DNA from: G963667915 sp965197385
GTDB lineage: Bacteria > Acidobacteriota > Vicinamibacteria > Vicinamibacterales > UBA823
Direction: 5' to 3'
Assembly: GCA_965197385.1 (NCBI GenBank)
Contig: CBDANA010000008.1
Coordinates: forward strand, 744,001 to 808,000
DNA length: 64,000 nt
Positions 33,882-42,454 of the stretch are shown one piece after another. The stretch's first letter is position 1. Each line of letters starts with the position of its first letter. The notes under the pieces are model-generated. The model was given only the letters and a program-made list of their open reading frames with translations. It did no database searches and was not told where the DNA came from. A program made the position numbers and the translations under genes.

Positions 33882-33995
33882 CCGGACCTCCCTGACCGAA
33901 TCGCCCCGTCGAGACGGCGCCCCGCGGAGGACCGTTCGGCTCCTGTCGACTCTCCGACCCGCAAATGGCGTGCCGGATTCACCGGGTGAAACCGC

Positions 33996-34025
33996 TTGCG
34001 CCCCACGCGCGTCCATAGCTATAGT
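33996..34025 (+). promoter_or_regulatory. Candidate promoter of the TPR gene
   Basis: TTGCGC (33996-34001), an 18 nt spacer and TATAGT (34020-34025) precede the TPR gene by 20 bp. A GGAGG Shine-Dalgarno (34035-34039) follows, so the leader would be very short. Confidence 0.45.
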
Positions 34026-34044
34026 TGGGTCCTCGGAGGCTTAC

Positions 34045-34386
34045 ATGCGCAGAGCGGTGCTGTGGGCTGTCTTGGCGCTGGCCCTGGGTGCAGTTCCCGC
34101 CCGCGCGGACGGCCGCTCAGACGCCCGGCGCCAGGTCGATTTCGGCATTCAGGTCGCCGAGCGCGGGCTCTGGCGCGAGGCGGCATATCGATGGCAGCGG
34201 GCGGTGGACATCGACCCGACCTACGCCGCGGCCTGGAACAACCTCGCGGTCGCGCACGAGCACTCGGGAGATTTCGAAGCGGCGCGTGAGGCCTACGATC
34301 GCGCGATCGAATTGGATCCAGACAATCGGACCATTCAACAAAATTACGACCTGTTCAGAGAAATCAATGACCGCACGAACAGCTAG
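34045..34386 (+). CDS. Small exported TPR-repeat protein
   Basis: A 113-residue protein with a signal peptide (MRRAVLWAVLALALGAVPARA) and about two tetratricopeptide repeats (AAYRWQRAVDIDPTYAAAWN, then HSGDFEAAREAYDRAIELDP). TPRs mediate protein-protein contact; the partner is probably the lipoprotein encoded next, whose start lies inside this gene. The ATG at 34045 has GGAGG at a 5 nt distance; the frame is open upstream but without similarity. Divergent from the dprA remnant. Confidence 0.8.
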   Translation: MRRAVLWAVLALALGAVPARADGRSDARRQVDFGIQVAERGLWREAAYRWQRAVDIDPTYAAAWNNLAVAHEHSGDFEAAREAYDRAIELDPDNRTIQQNYDLFREINDRTNS

Positions 34387-35131
34387 CCTGACTACCGCCC
34401 TGGCCCTGGGGCTCGTCGGATGCGGCGGCGGAATTCACGAAGTGTCGATCGAGACGCCCTTACAGCCCAAGCTCGACATCTCGGCCTTCAGCCGCGTGCT
34501 GATCGCCGGCTTTGTCGCGGGCGGCACCGACGAGGTCGACGCGAACCTGGAAACCGCACGCTTGCTGCGCAGCCAGCTGCGCAACCGATCGGACCTGCAG
34601 ATCGTCGAGACCGACGTCCTGTCCCTGATGGAGATGGTGGCCGACGGGAGTGTGGCCAGCGGTTTTGGAGATGTCGTGCCGCTGGTGGACCCGGCCGAGA
34701 TCACCCAGGAGCAGGACCTGGAAGCCTATGAGCGCGTCTTCGCCGACATCGGGTTCTGGAAACAGCTCGGCGAGGAACATCAGGAACCGTTGATCGTGAC
34801 CGGCACCGTGCTGTTCACGCCGCATTCGCGGGCTGGATTCATCACCCAGGAGCAGGAATCGTACGATTCGTTTGGCCGGCGCCGTGTCGTGCCGGTGCGC
34901 GCCTACCGCGAGCGCCGCGGGTACGTGCTCAGTCCGAAATTCATCTTCATCGACGGACGGACGGGCACCACGCTCTACTCCGAGTCGCACCGCGAGGAAA
35001 TTCTCTACGACGCCAAGCAGAATACGCCTGCCCTGTCGTCGTATTTCGAACTGATGGACCGGCTGATCCCGACGTTCCTTAGCGCCTTGAGCACCCAGAC
35101 GATTCGCGGGACGCGTGTCCTGCTGCGCTGA
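34367..35131 (+). CDS. Hypothetical lipoprotein coupled to TPR protein
   Basis: A 254-residue protein starting MTARTASLTTALALGLVGCG, a lipoprotein signal with lipobox GLVGC. The mature domain (DISAFSRVLIAGFVAGGTDE, TARLLRSQLRNRSDLQIVE, EPLIVTGTVLF, PKFIFIDGRTGTTLYSE) resembles the fold of periplasmic proteins that build a small Rossmann-like domain (CsgG/TolB-N-like), but no named family can be assigned. The start codon overlaps the TPR gene by 20 bp, so translation is coupled and the pair likely acts together in the periplasm or at the outer membrane. Confidence 0.7.
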   Translation: MTARTASLTTALALGLVGCGGGIHEVSIETPLQPKLDISAFSRVLIAGFVAGGTDEVDANLETARLLRSQLRNRSDLQIVETDVLSLMEMVADGSVASGFGDVVPLVDPAEITQEQDLEAYERVFADIGFWKQLGEEHQEPLIVTGTVLFTPHSRAGFITQEQESYDSFGRRRVVPVRAYRERRGYVLSPKFIFIDGRTGTTLYSESHREEILYDAKQNTPALSSYFELMDRLIPTFLSALSTQTIRGTRVLLR

Positions 35132-35297
35132 CACGGCCGGGTCCGCCCCACCTCCGAGCAGGCCCTGAACCCGGCGCGCGTCTGTCCCGGCGACCGGCCG
35201 GTGAATACCGGTGTGGTTTCTTGACGCGTTGAGTGGTACTCTAAGAAATCGGCGCCGCCCGCCAGGGGCCTGGCGCGGGCTGGTCTAGTGAGGAGCG

Positions 35298-35621
35298 GTG
35301 ACGGTGTACGCAATCATTCAGAGCGGGGGGCGGCAGCTGCGGGTCATACCCGGAGCATTCGTCACGGTCGATCGGTTGTCGGAAGACGCAGGCGCTGAGG
35401 TCAACTTCGATCGCGTGCTGCTCGTCGGGAAGGATGGCGGCGAGGTTGTCGCCGGCTCACCGTACGTGGCCGACGCGTCGGTCGTCGGCGTCGTCGAGGG
35501 CGTCGTGCGTGGCCCTAAGATCCGGGTGTTCAGGAAGAAGCGGCGCAAGGGCATGCGCCGCACGCAGGGCCATCGCAGCGTGTTGACGCGGGTCCGCGTG
35601 AAAGACATTCAGGTCAAATAG
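35298..35621 (+). CDS. rplU: 50S ribosomal protein L21
   Basis: A 107-residue L21, structural protein of the large subunit that binds 23S rRNA. It begins with the family pattern YAIIQSGGRQLRV, continues VDRLSEDAGAEVNFDRVLLV and ends with the basic RKKRRKGMRRTQGHR tract. The GTG at 35298 follows GAGGAG closely; a second GTG at 35304 is possible. It leads the conserved rplU-rpmA-obgE order, followed here by nadD and rsfS. The 166 bp upstream spacer contains TTGACG (35221-35226) but no well-placed -10. Confidence 0.96.
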   Translation: MTVYAIIQSGGRQLRVIPGAFVTVDRLSEDAGAEVNFDRVLLVGKDGGEVVAGSPYVADASVVGVVEGVVRGPKIRVFRKKRRKGMRRTQGHRSVLTRVRVKDIQVK

Positions 35622-35647
35622 CCTCGCAGCCCCACAGATATACAGCC

Positions 35648-35908
35648 ATGGCACATAAAAAAGGACAGGGCAGCTCACGCAACGGCCGCGACAGCAACGC
35701 CCAGCGACTGGGCGTCAAGCGGTTCGACGGCGCTCTGGTCACGGGCGGCTCGATCTTGGTTCGCCAGCGCGGCCGGCGTTTCCGGCCGGGCCTCAACGTG
35801 GGTCTCGGTAAGGACGACACCCTCTTCGCCAAAAGCGACGGGCGAGTGCGTTTCGAGGACCACGGCGCCCGCGGCCGCGTCATCAGCGTCCTCCCACTCG
35901 AGGACTGA
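35648..35908 (+). CDS. rpmA: 50S ribosomal protein L27
   Basis: An 86-residue L27 starting MAHKKGQGSSRNGRDSNAQR, whose N-terminus reaches the peptidyl-transferase centre. There is no extra N-terminal peptide needing cleavage of the Firmicutes type. The body (RLGVKRFDGALVTGGSILVR, GRRFRPGLNVGLGKDDTLF) is fully conserved. It lies 26 bp after rplU and 52 bp before obgE in one transcription unit. Confidence 0.97.
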   Translation: MAHKKGQGSSRNGRDSNAQRLGVKRFDGALVTGGSILVRQRGRRFRPGLNVGLGKDDTLFAKSDGRVRFEDHGARGRVISVLPLED

Positions 35909-35960
35909 GCTCGCACCTGCGTCGCGCGGCTGAGATCCGGGCGAACGTGCGACCGCTTCC

Positions 35961-37016
35961 ATGTTCGTCGACGAAGTCAACATTCACGTCACCGCCGGCC
36001 ACGGTGGCCGCGGCTGTCTCAGCTTTCGTCGCGAGAAATTCGTTCCGCGCGGTGGACCTGACGGCGGCGATGGCGGCCGCGGCGGCTCCATCTGGGTCGT
36101 CGTCAGCTCGCACGTCAATACCCTCATCAACTATCGATTTCACCACGAGTTTCGCGCGCCGCGGGGCGGCCACGGCGAGGGATCCAATCGCACGGGCCGC
36201 AGCGGTCGCGACCTCGAGCTGGACGTGCCGGCGGGCACGATCGTGTACGCGCTGGACGACGGGGAGCCGAGCGAGCTCGCCGACTTGACGAACGTGGGAC
36301 AGCGGGCCTGCGTGGCTCGCGGCGGGCGTGGCGGATGGGGCAACGCGCAGTTCGCCACCTCGACCAATCAGGCCCCTCGCCGGACCGAACCTGGACTGGA
36401 CGGTGAGGTCAGGAACCTCCGACTGCAGCTCAAGCTGCTGGCCGACGTCGGACTGGTCGGCTTTCCGAACGTCGGCAAGTCCACGCTTATCGCTCGGGTG
36501 TCGGCGGCGCGACCGAAAATCGCCAATTACCCCTTCACGACGCTCTCGCCGAACCTGGGCGTCGTCAGCCTGTCCGATGGTCGCAGCTTCGTGGTGGCGG
36601 ACGTGCCTGGCCTGATCGAGGGCGCACATCACGGTCACGGACTGGGACACCGGTTTCTCAGCCACCTCGAACGGACGAAGATCCTGGTGCACATCGTGGA
36701 TGTGTCGTCGTCGACCGGACGCGATCCGCTGGATGATTACGAGACGATCCGGCGGGAGCTCGCGTTGTTCCCGGTGGGCGAAGAACACGAGGCCGGGCCG
36801 CTCGATCGTCGACCGCAGCTCATCGTGGCCAACAAGGTCGATGTGATGGACGACCCGAGCCGCCTGGCGCGGCTACAAGCGGCGCTGCAGGCCAGTCAGA
36901 TCCCGATCTTTCCGATTTCGGCCGTCACCGGCGAGGGTGTTCGGGAACTGCTCGAAGCGCTCTGGCAGGCGGTGTCGCGTCCGAGCGACACGAGCGTCCC
37001 GGCGGCACACGAATGA
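35961..37016 (+). CDS. obgE: GTPase ObgE/CgtA
   Basis: Large-subunit assembly GTPase. The 351-residue protein has the glycine-rich Obg fold (residues 1-158: HGGRGCLSFRREKFVPRGGP, GGDGGRGGSIW), then a G domain with GFPNVGKST (G1), the TTLSPNLGVV switch (G2), DVPGLIEGAHHGHGLG (G3), NKVD (G4) and ISAVTGEG (G5). A long C-terminal domain is absent. The stop overlaps the nadD start by 4 bp (ATGA). Confidence 0.96.
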   Translation: MFVDEVNIHVTAGHGGRGCLSFRREKFVPRGGPDGGDGGRGGSIWVVVSSHVNTLINYRFHHEFRAPRGGHGEGSNRTGRSGRDLELDVPAGTIVYALDDGEPSELADLTNVGQRACVARGGRGGWGNAQFATSTNQAPRRTEPGLDGEVRNLRLQLKLLADVGLVGFPNVGKSTLIARVSAARPKIANYPFTTLSPNLGVVSLSDGRSFVVADVPGLIEGAHHGHGLGHRFLSHLERTKILVHIVDVSSSTGRDPLDDYETIRRELALFPVGEEHEAGPLDRRPQLIVANKVDVMDDPSRLARLQAALQASQIPIFPISAVTGEGVRELLEALWQAVSRPSDTSVPAAHE

Positions 37017-37696
37017 GCGATCCCAGGCGCATCGGCCTGCTCGGCGGCACCTTCGATCCGATTCATTGCGGCCACGTGGCCGTTGCGGAGGCCGTCCGGC
37101 GTTCGCTCGACCTGGATATCGTGCTGCTGCTGCCGTCGCACATCCCGCCACACCGGGAGTCGCTACCGGTCGCCTCGGCGTTTCATCGGTTCGCGATGGT
37201 GGCACTTGCCGCCGACGGACGGGAAGGACTCTTGGCATCCGACCTGGAACTGCGCCGTCCGGCACCGTCGTACACGACCGTCACGCTCCAGCATCTGATC
37301 GAGGCCGGCCATGCGCCGACGCAGTTATTCTTCATAGCCGGCGCAGATGCGTTTGCAGAAATTACTACGTGGCGAGGCTATCCGACGCTCCTTGACCAGT
37401 CCCATTTCGTCGTCGTTTCCCGTCCGGGCTACGCGCTCGAGACGCACGCCACCGCCCTGCCGCCGATCGAGCCGCGCCTCAGGAGAATCGGGGTGGCCGG
37501 CGCGGCGCGGCCGCCAATGACCGACGTCCACGTGTTTCTGATGCAGGCAGACACGCCGGATGTGGCGTCGAGCATGGTGCGCAGCCGGATCGCGGCCGGA
37601 GCCCCACTCGACGGCCTGCTGCCGGACGCGGTGGCACGCTACATCCGCGCGCACCGACTCTACGAGCCGGCGCCCTCCGGCAAAGTCCTTGCATGA
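37013..37696 (+). CDS. nadD: Nicotinate-nucleotide adenylyltransferase
   Basis: Makes deamido-NAD from nicotinate mononucleotide and ATP in NAD biosynthesis. The 227-residue protein opens with GLLGGTFDPIHCGHVAVAEA (the HxGH nucleotidyl-transferase motif) and has the C-terminal SSMVRSRIAAGAP signature. It overlaps obgE upstream and rsfS downstream by 4 bp each, giving a tightly coupled run of three housekeeping genes. Confidence 0.95.
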   Translation: MSDPRRIGLLGGTFDPIHCGHVAVAEAVRRSLDLDIVLLLPSHIPPHRESLPVASAFHRFAMVALAADGREGLLASDLELRRPAPSYTTVTLQHLIEAGHAPTQLFFIAGADAFAEITTWRGYPTLLDQSHFVVVSRPGYALETHATALPPIEPRLRRIGVAGAARPPMTDVHVFLMQADTPDVASSMVRSRIAAGAPLDGLLPDAVARYIRAHRLYEPAPSGKVLA

Positions 37697-38079
37697 GCAG
37701 GCACCATGACGGTAGTAATCAGTTGAAGTCGCTCCCGGCGCAGCTGCGGGAGAGTATTTTGGCCGCCCACGACAAGAAAGCGTCGGAGGTCCTCGTGTTG
37801 GATCTGCGGGGCTGCGCCGCGTTTACTGATTTCTTCCTGATTTGCTCGGGCCAACACTCGCGACAGGTCAAAGCGATCGCCGATAGTATCACGGACCGGC
37901 TCCGCCATAGCGGCGTGAAGCCGGCAGTGGTCGAGGGTACGGAGCGCGCCGAATGGATTCTGCTCGACTTCTTCGACTTCGTGGTGCACGTCTTCACGCC
38001 GGAGACGCGCAGCTTCTATGCACTCGAACGGCTCTGGGGAAGCGCCCAACGCGTGGAGGTAGACGCCAACCCGGCGTAG
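37693..38079 (+). CDS. rsfS: Ribosome silencing factor RsfS
   Basis: A 128-residue Iojap/RsfS protein that binds L14 and keeps ribosomal subunits apart when nutrients are scarce. Family motifs include KKASEVLVLDLRG, FTDFFLICSGQHSRQVKAIA and EWILLDFFDFVVHVFTPETR. It starts inside the end of nadD (ATGA overlap) and is followed 18 bp later by the broken sigma-54 activator. Confidence 0.95.
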   Translation: MSRHHDGSNQLKSLPAQLRESILAAHDKKASEVLVLDLRGCAAFTDFFLICSGQHSRQVKAIADSITDRLRHSGVKPAVVEGTERAEWILLDFFDFVVHVFTPETRSFYALERLWGSAQRVEVDANPA

Positions 38080-38097
38080 GGACGACGGGCTGAGGCG

Positions 38098-39045
38098 ATG
38101 CGACCGTCCGCCCTAATCGCCCGAAGTCAGCCCATGCGGCAGCTGGTTGAGGAAGTTCGGCGCTTCGCCATCATCGACGCGAACGTGCTCAGCTCCGGCG
38201 AGACCGGCGTCGGCAAGAGCGTCATCGCGCTCGCGCTCCATGCGGGCGGGCGGAGGCGACGGCGTCCCTTCGTCACGATCGACTGCCGCAGCCTACCCAC
38301 GACTCTGATTGAAGCCGAGTTGTTCGGGGTCGAGCGTGGCGCGTTCACCGGCGCCACTCGCGATAAGCCAGGCAAATTCGAGGCCGGCCGGCACCGGAAC
38401 GATCTATCTCGACGGCGTGGATGAGCTGCCCCTTGACGCGCAGGGCAAGCTGCTACGACTCGTCGAAACGAAACGGGTCGAACGGATCGGTTCGCTGGTC
38501 TCGATCGAACTGCAAGCCCGCCTGGTGGCCTCGACCGGGCCCGATCCGGATCAGGCCGTGCGAGACGGCTTGCTGCGCAGCGACCTGTATCATCGACTCC
38601 GGGTGCTCCCGATCGTCGTGCCGCCGCTCAGAGACCGCCATCCCGATATCCTCCCACTGGCCCGACTGTTCGTTCGCGACGCCGCGACGCGCGTCGGGCG
38701 CTCGGCGAGGGGCTGACGACACGGGCCAGCCAGGCCATCGAGGCGTATCCGTGGCCGGGCAACGTTCGCGAGCTGCGACATGTCATCGAACGGTCGATGA
38801 TCGATCTGGAGGACACGGCGCGTGAGCGTCTCGACACGAACGACCTTCCGCTCGAGATCTTCGATGACCAAACGGCCTACTTTGACACGGCATCCTCGCG
38901 TCGATCCACGCTCGAGGAGGTCGAGCGACGCTACATCGAACTGACGCTCCGGAGCGTACGCGGCAATCAGACCCTGGCCTCACGGATCCTCGGCATCAGC
39001 CGCAAGTCCCTGTGGGAAAAGCGGAAGAAGTTCGGGCTGCCCTGA
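38098..39045 (+). pseudogene. Frameshifted sigma-54-dependent transcriptional activator
   Basis: A truncated-type activator (no receiver domain) consisting of an AAA+ domain and a Fis-like HTH. Frame 1 holds Walker A GETGVGKS and GAFTGA (in ERGAFTGATRDKPGKFE). At the GGCCGGCCGG tract near 38382-38391 one extra base moves the remainder to frame 2 (GTIYLDGVDELPLDAQGKLL, DLYHRLRVLPIVVPPLRDR). At the GGGG run near 38709 one missing base returns it to frame 1 (AYPWPGNVRELRHVIERSMI, then the HTH RGNQTLASRILGISRKSLWE). Walker B reads LDGVDEL rather than LDEI. As sequenced, only fragments can be made. The two changes compensate each other; they could be sequencing errors, but see the pattern of neighbouring broken genes. 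Confidence 0.75.
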
Positions 39046-39796
39046 CCACCAACGGGCCGGCGGCGCCGTGGCGAAAGGTGTCCGACGCGCTGCTGGCGGC
39101 ACTGGTCGCTCCGCGCTGCGCCGCCTGCGACCACCTGCTCGTCGAGCCGACCCGCGGCGCCGTCTGCGCCGACTGCTGGCGAGCCGTCCGGGTCTTCACC
39201 CCACCGCTGTGCCGCGGATGCGGCGTCCCGCTGCCGCCACGGCGCGGCGAGGGCGGCTGCCCGGCGTGCCCGAAGCCGGGCGCCGCCGTGGACGAGGCCA
39301 GAGCCGTGGGACCGTACGATGGGACGCTTCGGCTCATCATTCATGCCTTCAAGTACGGCGGCCGACGGTCGCTGGCGGCGCACTGGCCTCGCTGCTTCGG
39401 CGCCAGGCGGGCGACCTCCTTGCGCGCACCGACCTGCTGGTGCCGGTGCCGCTGCACTGGTCTCGGCACCATGCGCGAGGCTTCAACCAGGCCGCCGATC
39501 TGGCGGTCCACCTTGGCGAACCGGTGGCCCACGCGTTGCGCCGGACGGTCCGCACCGCGACGCAAGTCACGCTGCCGTCGGCCCGCCGCCATGCCAACGT
39601 TCGCGCAGCCTTCGCGCTGCGGTCACAGCGGTGGCGTGCAGCCGGCGACCGTCGCGACCTGCTGGCGGGGGCATCGATCACGCTCGTCGACGACGTCTGC
39701 ACGACTGGGGCAACGCTGCAGGCTTGCGGACAGGTGCTCAAGCAGGCGGGAGCCCGACGCATCTGGGCGCTCATGCTGGCAAAAGTCTGGACGTGA
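39012..39796 (+). pseudogene. comF: Frameshifted ComF-family phosphoribosyltransferase-like protein
   Basis: ComF proteins support DNA uptake and are related to amidophosphoribosyltransferases. The N-terminal part carries a zinc ribbon (CAACDHLL, CADCW, LCRGCGVPL, CPACP) and reads in one frame to about RRSLAAH. Near 39378-39385 one base is missing; the rest (LARTDLLVPVPLHWSRHHAR, FNQAADLA, and the PRPP-loop LVDDVCTTGATLQACG) is in another frame. Both halves are otherwise well conserved, so the break is recent or a sequencing error. A GTG at 39012 or 39078 may be the start. The 3' end overlaps the convergent tmk gene by 26 bp. Confidence 0.78.
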
Positions 39797-40364
39797 CCGC
39801 CTCGACGACCGCCGCGGTGACCACGGTCTCGGACTGCTCGCCGTCGACGGTCACCCAGCGGTCGTCGGACGCCAGCCGCAGGTAGCTCTGGCGGACCTTG
39901 CCGAGCAGGGCTAGATCGCGCTCGTACCGGTCACGGTCGGTCGTCTTCCGGCGGGCGGCCGTCTCCGGCGACACATCGAGCAACACCGTCAGGTCCGGTT
40001 GCGGCAAGAATCGCTGGAGGTCGGTCAACCAGGCCGGATCGAGTTCCTGCGCTTCGCCGTAGGCGATGCTGGACGCCAGGTACCGATCACACAGGACGAT
40101 GAGGTCACCAGCCAGCCACCGCTCCAGGTCGGCCCGTCGTTCGAACCGATTGGCCACGTAGAGCAGTTGCATAACTTCCGGCGAATACTCCCGCTCGCCC
40201 TGCAGCGCACGGGCGATCTCCTCGCCAATCGACGTGCCGTAGTCGGGAAAGGACTCGACCCGAGACTTGCGGCCCTGCTGCCGTAGATGATCGCGCACAT
40301 GCCGCGCCTGGGTCTCCTTCCCGCTTTGATCGAGTCCCTCGAATGCGATGAGCAATCCAGCCAT
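39771..40364 (-). CDS. tmk: Thymidylate kinase
   Basis: Phosphorylates dTMP to dTDP. The 197-residue protein starts AGLLIAFEGLDQSGKETQAR (P-loop GLDQSGKE), has the DRYLASSIAYG motif for dTMP binding and a LID-like region DVSPETAARRKTTDRDRYE. The P-loop reads GLDQSGKE instead of the usual GxDGxGKS/T; this form is also seen in some eukaryotic-like and clade-specific TMKs, so it is probably functional. It converges with comF (26 bp overlap) and is followed upstream by lysA. Confidence 0.9.
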   Translation of the reverse strand: MAGLLIAFEGLDQSGKETQARHVRDHLRQQGRKSRVESFPDYGTSIGEEIARALQGEREYSPEVMQLLYVANRFERRADLERWLAGDLIVLCDRYLASSIAYGEAQELDPAWLTDLQRFLPQPDLTVLLDVSPETAARRKTTDRDRYERDLALLGKVRQSYLRLASDDRWVTVDGEQSETVVTAAVVEAVTSRLLPA

Positions 40365-40436
40365 GAGTAATTCGGCCGCCCTCTTTCGACCAACCTCAGT
40401 GTCCTCGCTGCAGCGTCAAGGCGTCCACCGCGGGCT

Positions 40437-41675
40437 CTACGCTTCGTGCGCCAGCATGGCGTCCACACTCTGTCGTCGGCGGATCACGGTCCACGCCCCG
40501 TCTTCGATGAGCACTTCGGCCGGTGTAGGACGTCGATTGTAGTTCGATGCCATGGCCGCGCCATAAGCGCCAGTGTCGCGGATCGCGATCAGGTCGGCCA
40601 CCTGCAGCGGCGGCAAGCCATGATCGGCCCCGAACGAGTCGCTGCTCTCGCACACCGGGCCAACGACCTCGTACGCGGACGGCGACCCCTCGCGCGGTGA
40701 GACCGGTTGGATCCGGTGACGCGCGCCGTACAGCGCGGGCCGCAAGCACTCGGTCATCCCGGCGTCGAGCACGGCGAACGTGCGCCCGTCCGGATGCGAC
40801 TTCAGGTCGACGACACGGGCCAGCAGCACACCCGCCGGACCGACGATGAAGCGACCGGGCTCGAGCAACAGCGAGAACCCCGATCCGGCGACCTCGCCGA
40901 CGAGCGCCGACGCGTAGGCGGAGAGGTCGAGTCCGGGGGTGCCGTCGTAGGAAATACCCGCGCCGCCGCCAAGGTCCACGTACTCGATCGGCACCCCGTC
41001 TGCCCGAAGCGCGCGTGCCAGCCCGACGACCACCGCGGCAGCTCGCTGGAGCGGCCCCAGCTGGACGATCTGCGAGCCAACGTGCACGTGGACGCCCACG
41101 AATCGCAGACCTGGCCGGGCCGCGGCCAGGCGGCACACCGCTGCCGCGTCGGCGAGCGCGACACCGAACTTGTTGCGCCGGCTCCCGGTGGAAATGTACA
41201 GGTGAGTCATCGCCTCGATGTCCGGATTGACCCGGAGCGCAACCGCCGCAGTCCGGCCCTGCCCCCGAGCAATCGCATCGAGGCGCTCTAGCTCTCCAGC
41301 CGACTCCGCGTTGATCGCCCGGACGCCGAGCGTGACGGCCCGGGCGAGTTCGTCCGGGCGCTTACCGACGCCGGTGAGGATGATCTGCGGCGGCGTGAAT
41401 CCCGCGCGAAGCGCCACCTCGATCTCGCCGCCGGAATTGGCGTCGACGGACGCACCGAGGCCGAGCAGCACGCGCAGCAGCCCGAGCGTGGAATTGGCCT
41501 TGAGCGCATAGTGCACGGTGTGCGGGTGCGGCGCGAACGCTCGGTCGAACGCCTCGAAGCGATCGCGGACCATGGCCGCGCTGTACACGTAGAGTGGTGT
41601 CCCCTCGGCCTTAGCCACCCGGCTGAGCGGCACGCCGTCACACGCCAGGCCGCGCACCGACTCGTGAAATCCCAT
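40437..41675 (-). CDS. lysA: Diaminopimelate decarboxylase
   Basis: PLP-dependent last step of lysine synthesis (meso-diaminopimelate to L-lysine). The 412-residue protein has the alanine-racemase-like barrel with the PLP Lys in HYALKANSTLGLLRVL, HVHVGSQI in the barrel, DLGGGAGISYDG for phosphate binding and the C-terminal CESSDSFGAD motif with the catalytic Cys. The frame is open 660 bp upstream, but homology starts at the ATG at 41675. It reads in the same direction as tmk, 72 bp upstream of it. Confidence 0.95.
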   Translation of the reverse strand: MGFHESVRGLACDGVPLSRVAKAEGTPLYVYSAAMVRDRFEAFDRAFAPHPHTVHYALKANSTLGLLRVLLGLGASVDANSGGEIEVALRAGFTPPQIILTGVGKRPDELARAVTLGVRAINAESAGELERLDAIARGQGRTAAVALRVNPDIEAMTHLYISTGSRRNKFGVALADAAAVCRLAAARPGLRFVGVHVHVGSQIVQLGPLQRAAAVVVGLARALRADGVPIEYVDLGGGAGISYDGTPGLDLSAYASALVGEVAGSGFSLLLEPGRFIVGPAGVLLARVVDLKSHPDGRTFAVLDAGMTECLRPALYGARHRIQPVSPREGSPSAYEVVGPVCESSDSFGADHGLPPLQVADLIAIRDTGAYGAAMASNYNRRPTPAEVLIEDGAWTVIRRRQSVDAMLAHEA

Positions 41676-41797
41676 CTCAGGCACGTCTTCAGCATCACGC
41701 GAGACGCGGCGAAGGGGCCGGCAGCGTCTCGCCGTCGGCTGCATTGTAGTCGCAATCGTCCGGCGACGTTCGCTCCTCACGACCGCCCGCGCCTGCG

Positions 41798-41828
41798 TTG
41801 ACACCCCCAAAAAACGCTCTGTTATGAT
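41798..41828 (+). promoter_or_regulatory. Strong candidate sigma-70 promoter of the broken ECF gene
   Basis: A perfect TTGACA (41798-41803) and TATGAT (41823-41828) with a 19 nt spacer precede the ECF sigma remnant. The distance to the ATG at 41863 fits a leader of about 28 nt. Confidence 0.5.
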
Positions 41829-41862
41829 GCCCGTGTTCCTGCCCTCAGACGATCCGAGGCGC

Positions 41863-42454
41863 ATGCCGGCCAACCCAGCCCCCGCTCGCTCGGCGCCTCC
41901 GGACGAGCTCATCGAGCAGTGCCTGCGCGGCGTCAGATCGCCTGGGAGGCCATCGTCCGTCAATACTGGCGCAGGGTCTTCAATATTGCGTGCAAGTTCG
42001 TCGGGCGACACGACGAGGCCGAGGATCTCACGCAGGATGTGTTCTTGAAGATCTTCAAGGCCCTCAAGACCTTCGATCGACGTGCGAACTTCCAAACGTG
42101 GCTCATCAGCGTCAGCCGCAATCTGTGCATCGATCACTACCGCAGTGTGCGCAAGAACGCGAAAGTGCCGACCGCAGCGTCGATGCCGGAGCTCTGTCGC
42201 TGACCTCCGGCGATATCGATCCCCTGACCGCGCTGGAGCGAAGCGACCGCCGCGCTTTTCTGCAGCGGGCCATGAACGAGTTACCGCCGACCCTGCAGAC
42301 GGCGGTGTTGCTGCGCGACATTCGCGAGTTCTCATACCAGGAAATCGCGGAGCAATTGTCGCTGCCTGAGGGCACGGTCAAGTCACGAATCAACCGGGGC
42401 CGGCACGAGCTCACCCACCAAATCCTGCGCCTGCTCGAGCCTTGCCGCCTTTAG
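41863..42454 (+). pseudogene. ECF sigma factor with two single-base deletions
   Basis: A group 4 sigma factor in three frames. Frame A gives MPANPAPARSAPPDELIEQCLRG. A missing base near 41932 (GGCGTCAG where GGCGATCAG is expected) moves it to frame B with region 2: WEAIVRQYWRRVFNIACKF, EAEDLTQDVFLKIFKALKTF, TWLISVSRNLCIDHYRSVR. A second missing base near 42155 (AAGAAC where AAGGAAC is expected) moves it to frame C with region 4: LPPTLQTAVLLRDIREFSYQ and LPEGTVKSRINRGRHEL. All domains are otherwise conserved, and a strong promoter remains. As sequenced no full-length sigma factor can be made. Confidence 0.78.

Noticed and set aside
38382..38391. Programmed +1 frameshifting in the sigma-54 activator
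   Set aside because: No known slippery motif or stimulatory structure is evident, and a second opposite shift would also be required.
39771..40364. Non-functional thymidylate kinase because of the unusual P-loop
   Set aside because: GLDQSGKE keeps the Gly and Lys needed for phosphate binding, and the rest of the protein is well conserved and uninterrupted.
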